Positions 1 through 5,011 of a stretch of DNA of 6,473 bases are shown in pieces. Every line of letters starts with the position of its first letter. The first letter of the stretch is position 1. The stretch is from contig CANQIM010000068.1 of NCBI GenBank assembly GCA_947624075.1, positions 1 through 6,473 on the forward strand, given 5' to 3'. This stretch comes from an uncultured Bacilli bacterium. Lineage in GTDB: Bacteria > Bacillota_I > Bacilli_A > RF39 > UBA660. The notes under the pieces were generated by a model, which was not told where the DNA came from, searched no databases, and saw only the letters and a list, made by a program, of their open reading frames with translations. The translations under genes were made by a program, and so were the position numbers.

Positions 1-8
1 AATATTAA

Positions 9-1979
9 CTAGACATCTAATTCTTTTAATAACTCAGCTTTTGTCATTTTAGAATAATTTTTAATACCTTTTTCCTTTGCTATTTCTCTTAATCTAGTAA
101 TTGATAAAGCTTCTAAATTACTTTCATCTTCTTCTGGCATTTTACCATTTTCAACTAAGTAATCAATTTGTTCTTTAGTTAAAGTTTCATATTCTAATAA
201 GTTATCAGCAATTAACTTTAATAAATCTCTATTGTTCTTAATAATTTCAGTTGCTTTTTTATGACAATCATTGATTATCTTACGCATCTCCATATCAATT
301 TCATTAGCAACTTCATTAGAAAAATGTTGTGATTTGTTGTAATCTCTTCCTAGGAAAACGCTTCCTTCTTGTTGTTCAAATTGTAATGGTCCTAAATCAC
401 TCATTCCGTATTCTGTAACCATACTTCTAGCAATCTTTGTTGCTTTTTCAAAGTCATTATGAGCCCCTGTTGTAATTTCTCCAAAGACAACTTCCTCTGC
501 TGTTCTTCCTCCTAATAATCCCGTTATTTCTTCTAATAAATCGGTCTTAGTAGAACATAACTTTTCTTCACTAGGAACCATCATGTTATAACCACCAGCA
601 GAACCTCTTGGGATTATTGTAACTTTTTGAACATCACTAGCATTTCTTAATTTCAATCCTATTACCGCATGACCTGCTTCATGATAGGCAACTAACTTTC
701 TATCATTTTCACTATACTTATGAGAAGTTTTAGCTGGTCCCATTAAAACACGATCTGTTGCTTCATCAATTTCACTCATTGTAATTACATCTTTATTTCT
801 TCTAACTGCAAGAAGTGCTGCTTCATTTAATAAGTTTTCCAAATCTGCTCCACTAAATCCTGGTGTTCTCTTTGCTAAATTTTCTAAAGTAATTCCTTCA
901 GCCAAAGTTTTATTTTTAGCATGAACAGCTAAAATTTCTTCACGACCTCTAACATCTGGTAAATTAACTGTTACTTGTCTATCAAAACGACCTGGACGAA
1001 GTAGTGCTGGATCTAAAACATCTGGTCTATTTGTTGCTGCAATTATAATAATTCCTTCATTAGCTCCAAAACCATCCATTTCTGTAAGTAACTGATTAAG
1101 TGTTTGCTCACGCTCATCATGTCCTCCACCTAAACCAGTACCTCTTTGACGACCAACAGCATCTATTTCATCAATAAATATTAAACAAGGCGCATTTCTC
1201 TTTGCTTGTTGAAACATATCTCTTACACGACTTGCACCAACACCAACAAACAATTCAACAAAGTCAGATCCACTTATAAAATAAAATGGAACATCTGCTT
1301 CTCCAGCAACAGCCTTTGCAAGTAAAGTTTTTCCAGTTCCTGGAGGACCAAACAATAAGACACCTTTAGGAATTCTTGCTCCTAATTTTTGAAATCTTTT
1401 TGGATTTTTTAAGAAATCTATCAATTCTTTTACTTCTTCTTTTTCTTCCTTTAATCCTGCAACATCAGCAAATGTAACTTTATTTTTATCACTATTTAAC
1501 TTAGCCTTACTTTTTCCAAAGTCCATTGAACTTTTATTACCAGCTAATTGCTTATTAAAGAACCAAAAAGCAAGAACAACAAGTAATACTAAAGGTAATA
1601 CATTAACAATTACTAACCAAAAAGATGAAGATTCAGGATCTGGCTTAGTTGTAAATTTAAAATCTTGCGTATCACTAGCATCAACAATTCTACGCATTAC
1701 TTCTTCACTAAGTGGAAGTCTTGCTGTAAAATATTCATTTTTCTTATAACCTTTTAGCTTACCAGTAGCTTCATAAGTATAAGCATTTCCTCTTGTAACT
1801 ATCTCTAATTCAGTTATCTTTTCTTTTTCTAATTTCTCATTAAATTCATCATATGTCAAAACTTTAACATCATTATTTAATACATTAAAAGCATAGTATA
1901 CTCCAAGCATTATAATTAGTAAAAATAAATATGGAAGTAAACCCTTTTTAATGTTTTTATTAGCTATACCACTATTCAT
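9..1979 (-). CDS. ftsH: ATP-dependent zinc metalloprotease FtsH
   Basis: Membrane-anchored AAA+ protease that forms hexamers and degrades misfolded or regulatory membrane and cytosolic proteins. In the 656-residue product I see transmembrane helices at about 15-34 and 119-142 flanking an extracytoplasmic domain, then Walker A GPPGTGKT at 211-218, pore motif FVGVG at 244-248, Walker B LIFIDE at 266-271, and a second region of homology with arginine fingers R328 and R331. The zinc site is HEAGH at 433-437, with D509 in the TTGAHND stretch as likely third ligand. All catalytic elements are intact. The ATG is preceded by AGGAGG (1986-1991) at 6-nt spacing. The stop codon of tilS lies against this ribosome binding site and the gap is only 12 nt, so the two genes are probably cotranscribed. 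The hprT gene that separates them in B. subtilis is absent. B. subtilis FtsH has 637 residues; the extra length here is a Rho-N/SAP-like C-terminal segment, listed separately. Confidence 0.98.
   Translation of the reverse strand: MNSGIANKNIKKGLLPYLFLLIIMLGVYYAFNVLNNDVKVLTYDEFNEKLEKEKITELEIVTRGNAYTYEATGKLKGYKKNEYFTARLPLSEEVMRRIVDASDTQDFKFTTKPDPESSSFWLVIVNVLPLVLLVVLAFWFFNKQLAGNKSSMDFGKSKAKLNSDKNKVTFADVAGLKEEKEEVKELIDFLKNPKRFQKLGARIPKGVLLFGPPGTGKTLLAKAVAGEADVPFYFISGSDFVELFVGVGASRVRDMFQQAKRNAPCLIFIDEIDAVGRQRGTGLGGGHDEREQTLNQLLTEMDGFGANEGIIIIAATNRPDVLDPALLRPGRFDRQVTVNLPDVRGREEILAVHAKNKTLAEGITLENLAKRTPGFSGADLENLLNEAALLAVRRNKDVITMSEIDEATDRVLMGPAKTSHKYSENDRKLVAYHEAGHAVIGLKLRNASDVQKVTIIPRGSAGGYNMMVPSEEKLCSTKTDLLEEITGLLGGRTAEEVVFGEITTGAHNDFEKATKIARSMVTEYGMSDLGPLQFEQQEGSVFLGRDYNKSQHFSNEVANEIDMEMRKIINDCHKKATEIIKNNRDLLKLIADNLLEYETLTKEQIDYLVENGKMPEEDESNLEALSITRLREIAKEKGIKNYSKMTKAELLKELDV
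12..116 (-). other. Rho-N/SAP-like C-terminal domain of FtsH
   Basis: Residues 622-656 of FtsH follow an acidic linker (PEEDES, 615-620). They carry the pattern of the small helix-extended-helix fold found at the N-terminus of Rho and in SAP/HeH domains: LSITRLREIAKEKGI (helix 1 and turn), a short NYSKM stretch, then TKAELLKEL (helix 2). In other proteins this fold often binds nucleic acid, but that role is not established here. The assignment rests on recognising the pattern by eye, not on a profile search. Standard FtsH proteins end shortly after the helical protease domain, usually with a variable, poorly conserved tail. Confidence 0.65.
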
Positions 1980-1985
1980 TATTTT

Positions 1986-1991
1986 CCTCCT
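1986..1991 (-). promoter_or_regulatory. Ribosome binding site of ftsH, abutting the tilS stop
   Basis: On the minus strand AGGAGG sits 6 nt before the ftsH ATG, and the tilS TAG (1992-1994) lies immediately upstream of it. This strong site fixes the ftsH start. Ribosomes finishing tilS would end directly on it, which suggests linked translation of the two genes. Confidence 0.85.
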
Positions 1992-3305
1992 CTAGTCATA
2001 TTTCAATACAATATCATACTCATCATTTTTCTTTTTGTCAAATTTAGATTTTTTTAAACCTGGTATCCAAACAACTTCTCCCTTAGAATCAACTACAATT
2101 GGCCAATTTTCCCTCTTTTCACTTGCTATTTTCTTATCTATAAAAATATCTTTTACCTTTTTAGAACCATTTAATCCTTTAACTTTTATTCTATCTCCAA
2201 ATTTTCTTGATCGTACAATTAAAGGTAAAGCAATCTCACTACTATTAAGACGACAAATATTATTGCTATTATCTAAAGAATCATTTACTCTTTCTATTAC
2301 TTTATTATTTGGTAATAAAACACAATCTCCCAGTTCTATTTCATATGTAGTTATCTCAAATGTATCACGCTTTAATTCTAACACATTATACTTTTTACTG
2401 GCAATAACTTCATTAGGTAAATTAACATAACAATTAGCCTTTTTACTTCTTATCAAATTGTTTATTAAATCTATATGTCTATCGTTAATGAGTATTAAAT
2501 CATCTTGATAAAATTCATCTAAAAAGTAATAAATTATTTCTTTTTGAATAAACTCATCTTCCAACAAAAACTTATCAATTAATATTTTATCTCCATCTAA
2601 AACTCTCTTTAAAGCTTTATTTCTTTCTTTTTCAATAAAACTAAATGCACTATGTAAACTATTACTAAACTTTAAAAATTTTAAATGCACATTGGCTTCT
2701 TCTTCTTTTAAAAAAGGAAGTATATATTTTCTATACCTATTTCTCGTATATTTATCTTTACTATTAGAACTATCTACAAAGTACTTTACCCCATTTTCTT
2801 TATCATACTCCAAAAGTTCTTCTTTAGTAAATCTTATTAAAGGTCTAACTATTTTATAACCATCCATTACTGCTACTTCTCTAAAACCACTATACCCGTT
2901 TAAATTAGAACCTCTAACAATTCTCATTAGAACTGTTTCTACTAAGTCATCTCCATGATGAGCAGTCATCAAATAATCAGCCTCATATTTTTTTACTAGC
3001 ATATCAAAAAAGTTATAGCGAATATTTCTTGCCTCATTATGAAAATTATCATCGCCATATTCTTCAATAACCATACTTTCAAAAATCAAATTTTTCTCTT
3101 CACAATAATCCTTTAAAAATGCTTCTTCAATAACACTTTCTTTTCTTATATTATGATTCACATGGGCTACTATTAATGAAAGACTATATTTATCTCTTAT
3201 TTTTAAAAGCATATCTAAAAGAGCCATTGAATCAGGTCCCGTAGAACAACCAATAACTATTTTATCATTTTTAGAAAATAAAAAAACATCTTCAATATTC
3301 ATCAT
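1992..3305 (-). CDS. tilS: tRNA(Ile)-lysidine synthetase TilS
   Basis: Modifies C34 of the CAU-anticodon isoleucine tRNA to lysidine using ATP and lysine, so that AUA is read as isoleucine; essential where AUA is used, as expected in such an AT-rich genome. Numbering from an upstream ATG at 3323, the PP-loop is CSTGPDS at 26-32 (a threonine where most members have the first glycine of SGGxDS), VNHNIR is at 55-60, and the signature HHGDDLVET at 122-130. The all-helical middle domain follows, then a C-terminal substrate-recognition domain (about 366-430, LPLIVRSRKFGDRI to WIPGLKKSKFD). Length is slightly below B. subtilis TilS (about 470). I place the start at the ATG at 3305, six codons inside the longest frame, because AAGGAAG lies 7 nt before it. 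The ATG at 3323 has no ribosome binding site and coincides with the predicted transcription start. The next codon (3302) is also ATG and is a possible alternative. ftsH follows 12 nt downstream. Confidence 0.96.
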   Translation of the reverse strand: MMNIEDVFLFSKNDKIVIGCSTGPDSMALLDMLLKIRDKYSLSLIVAHVNHNIRKESVIEEAFLKDYCEEKNLIFESMVIEEYGDDNFHNEARNIRYNFFDMLVKKYEADYLMTAHHGDDLVETVLMRIVRGSNLNGYSGFREVAVMDGYKIVRPLIRFTKEELLEYDKENGVKYFVDSSNSKDKYTRNRYRKYILPFLKEEEANVHLKFLKFSNSLHSAFSFIEKERNKALKRVLDGDKILIDKFLLEDEFIQKEIIYYFLDEFYQDDLILINDRHIDLINNLIRSKKANCYVNLPNEVIASKKYNVLELKRDTFEITTYEIELGDCVLLPNNKVIERVNDSLDNSNNICRLNSSEIALPLIVRSRKFGDRIKVKGLNGSKKVKDIFIDKKIASEKRENWPIVVDSKGEVVWIPGLKKSKFDKKKNDEYDIVLKYD

Positions 3306-3310
3306 AGGCT

Positions 3311-3317
3311 CTTCCTT
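3311..3317 (-). promoter_or_regulatory. Ribosome binding site deciding the tilS start
   Basis: AAGGAAG on the minus strand matches the Shine-Dalgarno consensus closely and lies 7 nt (counted from AAGGA) before the ATG at 3305. It falls inside the longer reading frame that begins at 3323, where nothing upstream resembles a ribosome binding site. It therefore favours the shorter TilS. Confidence 0.7.
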
Positions 3318-3329
3318 CCACATTTATTT

Positions 3330-3335
3330 ATTATA
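3330..3335 (-). promoter_or_regulatory. Candidate -10 element of a tilS-ftsH promoter
   Basis: A perfect TATAAT, preceded by TGTG, lies in the 45-nt gap between the divIC stop and tilS. Counting 7 nt from its end puts the transcription start at about 3323, giving a leader of about 18 nt before the preferred tilS ATG. No good -35 hexamer exists at 16-19 nt spacing; the sequence there is the T-tract and arm of the divIC terminator. The case rests on the -10 match and on the need for a promoter after that terminator. Confidence 0.45.
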
Positions 3336-3347
3336 CACAAAAATATT

Positions 3348-3377
3348 AAAAAAAGAAGAACAAATATATTATTCTTC
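3348..3377 (-). terminator. Intrinsic terminator of divIC, starting inside its coding end
   Basis: On the minus strand the last two sense codons and the stop of divIC (GAAGAATAA) form the 5' arm of a hairpin. It pairs with TTGTTCTTC across a 5-nt loop: nine pairs including one G-U (arms 3369-3377 and 3355-3363). Seven Ts follow directly (3348-3354). The stem has few G-C pairs but the geometry is textbook. The stop codon lies in the stem, so ribosomes terminating on divIC would cover the 5' arm. Confidence 0.75.
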
Positions 3378-3665
3378 AGGAATTTTTATAATATATTCGC
3401 CATCTTTTGAATATAAATATTTTTCTCTGGCATATCTAGCTATATAATCAGGATCTTGTAATTTTGAAGCATCTACTCGTAATCTTTCTTCTTCTTCCTT
3501 TAAATCAACTAACTTTTTTTCCAAAGTTTTCTTTTCTTGATACTTTTCAAAAATTTCTACCCAATATTTTCCAATGGTGAAGGTCATCGCAACAATAACA
3601 AAAATAGAGCCTAGTCCTAACAAAACAAAATGCTTTTTTCTTTTTTCTTGTTTTTTCTTTGCCAC
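3369..3665 (-). CDS. divIC: Septum formation initiator DivIC (FtsB family)
   Basis: Small single-pass division protein that works with FtsL and DivIB at the septum to activate septal wall synthesis; in B. subtilis it is needed for both vegetative and sporulation septa. The 98-residue product has a lysine/arginine-rich cytoplasmic start (MAKKKQEKRKK), one transmembrane helix at about 13-33, and an extracytoplasmic coiled coil at about 38-70 rich in K, E and L. It ends in the family motif DPDYIARYAREKYLYSKDGE (71-90) and IIKIPE. The start is GTG, supported by AGGTG (3673-3677) 7 nt upstream. The only nearby upstream ATG (in TATGAAAAGGTAG) runs into a stop after three codons. The gene follows yabQ as in B. 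subtilis but across a 141-nt gap with its own promoter. That fits a division gene that must be expressed outside sporulation. Confidence 0.94.
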   Translation of the reverse strand: MAKKKQEKRKKHFVLLGLGSIFVIVAMTFTIGKYWVEIFEKYQEKKTLEKKLVDLKEEEERLRVDASKLQDPDYIARYAREKYLYSKDGEYIIKIPEE

Positions 3666-3672
3666 GTATCTT

Positions 3673-3677
3673 CACCT
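3673..3677 (-). promoter_or_regulatory. Ribosome binding site fixing the GTG start of divIC
   Basis: AGGTG, within AGGTAGGTGAAG on the minus strand, lies 7 nt before GTG at 3665. No in-frame ATG gives a protein with the conserved basic N-terminus, so the non-ATG start is preferred. Confidence 0.65.
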
Positions 3678-3692
3678 ACCTTTTCATAGTAT

Positions 3693-3721
3693 ATTATACA
3701 AAAAAAGAGGTTTATTTTAAA
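3693..3721 (-). promoter_or_regulatory. Sigma-A-like promoter of divIC
   Basis: On the minus strand a perfect -10 TATAAT (3693-3698) is preceded, after a 17-nt spacer, by TTTAAA (3716-3721), which matches the -35 consensus TTGACA at four of six positions. The predicted start near 3686 gives a leader of about 20 nt carrying the divIC ribosome binding site. This would give divIC vegetative expression independent of the sporulation genes yabP-yabQ. Confidence 0.55.
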
Positions 3722-3806
3722 GCTTAATTATCTCTTATTTACAATATATTTACAAAAAAATATTAAAAAAATAAAGAAAAATTTAGTTATCTATTTTCTC
3801 CAATAA

Positions 3807-4073
3807 TCATTTTCTCTTTTTTAGAAAAAAATAAAGAAAAAAGCCTGCTAAAAATAAAATTAAAAAGTAATAATGTAATATAGCATTATTTATCTTTTTC
3901 AAAATTAAAAAATACGCTAATCCCATAACACTAAATAATAAAAAATTACTAATTATCTTCCTTTTTCTGCTACCTAAAAACAGAAATCGATAATTTAAAC
4001 TTACTATAAAAGCAAAGAAAATACCAAAAGTAAAAGAAAAAAGCATACTAATAACTTGGATTTTTAAAATCAT
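3807..4073 (-). CDS. yabQ: Spore cortex biosynthesis protein YabQ
   Basis: Integral membrane protein made in the mother cell during sporulation and required in B. subtilis for cortex formation; its biochemical role is unknown. The 88-residue product has three hydrophobic segments (about 5-25, 41-58 and 65-84), a basic cytoplasmic loop (SRKRK, 35-39), and a basic C-terminal KKRK. The family core (an N-terminal helix with FxFxxGIFFAF followed by a short basic turn) is recognisable. It is short: B. subtilis YabQ exceeds 200 residues, the rest being a divergent C-terminal tail, so this is close to the minimal membrane core. The ATG overlaps the yabP stop as ATGA, without a separate ribosome binding site, so translation is probably coupled to yabP. 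Identity rests on position between yabP and divIC as much as on sequence. Confidence 0.87.
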   Translation of the reverse strand: MILKIQVISMLFSFTFGIFFAFIVSLNYRFLFLGSRKRKIISNFLLFSVMGLAYFLILKKINNAILHYYFLILFLAGFFLYFFLKKRK

Positions 4074-4360
4074 TTAAACAATCTATTTAATATACTTTCA
4101 TCCTTATTCTTTTTAGCATTTTCTTCCATATAATTCATTGAATTAACTAATCCTTTAATAGTTACATTTCCTTGTAACGTATCTAGTTTTATTAACTCTA
4201 ATCCTTCGCCTTTTACAACCAAGTAACCCATTATAGTTTCTAAAATAAATTGTGTATTATCAAAATTGTCAATTTTTTTAACTCCTGTAATAACTAAATT
4301 TTTTCTTTCTAGTAAACTAATACTATGATTATAACTACTTATATTATTTTCTTTTTCCAT
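4070..4360 (-). CDS. yabP: Sporulation protein YabP
   Basis: Member of the YabP/YqfC family, made in the mother cell under sigma-E in B. subtilis and linked to spore envelope assembly; molecular function not established. The 96-residue product shows the family core nearly in full: HSISLLERKNLVITGVKKID (12-31), then FDNTQFILETIMGYLVVKGE (33-52), then LIKLDTLQGNVTIKGLVNSM (56-75). No membrane segment or signal peptide is visible, so it is probably a cytoplasmic or peripheral beta-rich protein. The last 20 residues are charged and variable. The ATG has AGGAGG (4366-4371) at 5-nt spacing. It is separated from spoVG by a terminator, has a sigma-E-like promoter just upstream, and is coupled to yabQ by the ATGA overlap. 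The S4-domain gene yabO, which precedes yabP in B. subtilis, is not present. Confidence 0.95.
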   Translation of the reverse strand: MEKENNISSYNHSISLLERKNLVITGVKKIDNFDNTQFILETIMGYLVVKGEGLELIKLDTLQGNVTIKGLVNSMNYMEENAKKNKDESILNRLFK

Positions 4361-4376
4361 AATGTCCTCCTAGAAA

Positions 4377-4404
4377 ATAATATGCTAAATTTAAAAAAAT
4401 ATGC
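4377..4404 (-). promoter_or_regulatory. Sigma-E-like promoter of yabP-yabQ
   Basis: On the minus strand GCATATT (4398-4404) fits the B. subtilis sigma-E -35 consensus KMATATT exactly. After 13 nt comes CATATTAT (4377-4384), which matches the -10 consensus CATACANT at five of seven fixed positions. The usual spacer is 14-15 nt, so this one is 1 nt short. It lies between the spoVG terminator and the yabP ribosome binding site, where a promoter is needed, and yabP is a sigma-E gene in B. subtilis. The implied leader is only about 13-16 nt. AT-rich DNA makes chance matches easy. Confidence 0.5.
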
Positions 4405-4429
4405 AAAAAAAAACTACCAACTGGTAGTT
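4405..4429 (-). terminator. Intrinsic terminator of spoVG
   Basis: Eight nucleotides after the spoVG stop the minus strand reads AACTACC, loop AGTT, GGTAGTT: a perfect 7-bp stem (4423-4429 with 4412-4418). A run of seven further Ts follows (4405-4411). This separates spoVG from yabP. Confidence 0.85.
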
Positions 4430-4437
4430 AAAAACAA

Positions 4438-4716
4438 TTATTCCTCTTCTTCTGGTACATCTTCAGCATTTTCATAAGCTTCCAATATAGCGTCTTCAAA
4501 CATAGCACGAACTTCAGGATTAATAGGATGAGCTATATCACGATAACCACCAGTAGCAGTCTTTCTACTTGGCATAGCGATAAATAAACCATTGTCCCCT
4601 TCAATTACACGGATGTCATGAACTGCGAAACTATCATCAATTAAGACTGATGCTATACCTTTCATACGAGATCCTTCTTTTTCAATTTTACGTACATTAA
4701 CAGATGTAATCTTCAT
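4438..4716 (-). CDS. spoVG: Regulator SpoVG
   Basis: Small conserved nucleic-acid-binding regulator. In B. subtilis it affects asymmetric septation and cortex formation; in other bacteria it acts as a DNA- and RNA-binding regulator. The 92-residue product has the full family core: MKITSVNVRKI at the start, MKGIASVLIDDSFAVHDIRV (18-37), then GDNGLFIAMPSRKT (40-53) and YRDIAHPINPEVR (58-70). It ends with a helix and a purely acidic tail (EDVPEEEEE, 85-92 region), which varies in the family. The ATG is preceded by GAGGGAGGA (4725-4733) at about 9-nt spacing. It sits between veg and yabP as its own unit, with a candidate promoter and leader hairpin upstream and a strong terminator downstream. The usual neighbours purR, yabJ and glmU are missing. 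Confidence 0.98.
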   Translation of the reverse strand: MKITSVNVRKIEKEGSRMKGIASVLIDDSFAVHDIRVIEGDNGLFIAMPSRKTATGGYRDIAHPINPEVRAMFEDAILEAYENAEDVPEEEE

Positions 4717-4733
4717 ACGAATATTCCTCCCTC

Positions 4734-4753
4734 ATAAAGTAATTGCACTTTAT
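4734..4753 (-). promoter_or_regulatory. Inverted repeat in the spoVG leader
   Basis: A perfect 7-bp inverted repeat, ATAAAGT and ACTTTAT around a 6-nt GCAATT loop (minus strand), ends right at the start of the purine-rich GAGGGAGGA ribosome binding site of spoVG. Its 5' end coincides with the transcription start (about 4753) predicted from the candidate promoter. It could be a 5'-terminal RNA hairpin or a DNA operator; the sequence does not distinguish them. Confidence 0.4.
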
Positions 4754-4759
4754 AACTCA

Positions 4760-4788
4760 ATTTTATAATAATAAAATAGAAAATGCAA
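4760..4788 (-). promoter_or_regulatory. Candidate vegetative promoter of spoVG
   Basis: On the minus strand TTGCAT (4783-4788, three of six matches to the -35 consensus) is followed after exactly 17 nt by TAAAAT (4760-4765, five of six matches to the -10). The predicted start is A at 4753. In B. subtilis spoVG is transcribed by sigma-H, but no AGGA / GAAT pair of that type is visible here. No terminator separates veg from spoVG, so read-through from veg is also possible. Confidence 0.4.
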
Positions 4789-4798
4789 TAGTTTTTCT

Positions 4799-5011
4799 TT
4801 AATTAAGAATTTTTAAATTATCAATCAAAACATCACTATAACTAAATGATTTAATTTTTTCATCTTGCAATCTAATAATAAAAATAGCTGGATATGTATC
4901 CGTTATTATTCCTTTAAATTCTTCTATTTGATTTCTAGCTCCTCTAAAACGAAAAGAGCGAATCTCTCCTTTATTATCTTTAACTAATTGCTTTGCCATT
5001 CCTATTGTCAT
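4799..5011 (-). CDS. veg: Veg family protein
   Basis: Small cytoplasmic protein; in B. subtilis it is abundantly expressed and promotes biofilm matrix expression by acting against the repressor SinR, but its biochemical activity is unclear. The 70-residue product (B. subtilis 86) keeps the family pattern: KGEIRSFRFRGARNQIEEFK (14-33), GIITDTYPAIFIIRL (34-48), and FSYSDVLIDNLKI (56-68). The fold is predicted to be a small beta barrel. The ATG at 5011 overlaps the yabG TGA as ATGA, and upstream there is only a poor G-rich match to a ribosome binding site, so translation is probably coupled to yabG. An in-frame ATG four codons in (MAKQL, 4999) is a possible alternative, but the AGGA before it is too close. 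In B. subtilis veg also follows yabG but has its own strong promoter; I see no convincing one here. Confidence 0.93.
   Translation of the reverse strand: MTIGMAKQLVKDNKGEIRSFRFRGARNQIEEFKGIITDTYPAIFIIRLQDEKIKSFSYSDVLIDNLKILN

Noticed and set aside
2035..2430. Plus-strand open frame of 131 codons
   Set aside because: It lies entirely antisense to the conserved C-terminal half of tilS, has no ribosome binding site worth noting, and its translation resembles no known protein. It is a shadow frame.
3701..3735. AAGAG ... CTCTTTTTTT (minus strand) between yabQ and divIC as a possible yabQ terminator
   Set aside because: The stem would be only 5 bp with a loop of over 20 nt, and it overlaps the better-supported divIC promoter.
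3765..3841. Identical 17-bp A-rich direct repeat (3765-3781 and 3825-3841), one copy in the end of yabQ
   Set aside because: Both copies are almost pure A with one T and one G. In DNA this AT-rich a match of this kind is expected by chance, and flanking bases do not extend it.
4724..4735. ATG at 4733-4735 just upstream of spoVG
   Set aside because: It is out of frame with spoVG, runs only a few codons to a stop, and has the spoVG ribosome binding site after it instead of before it.
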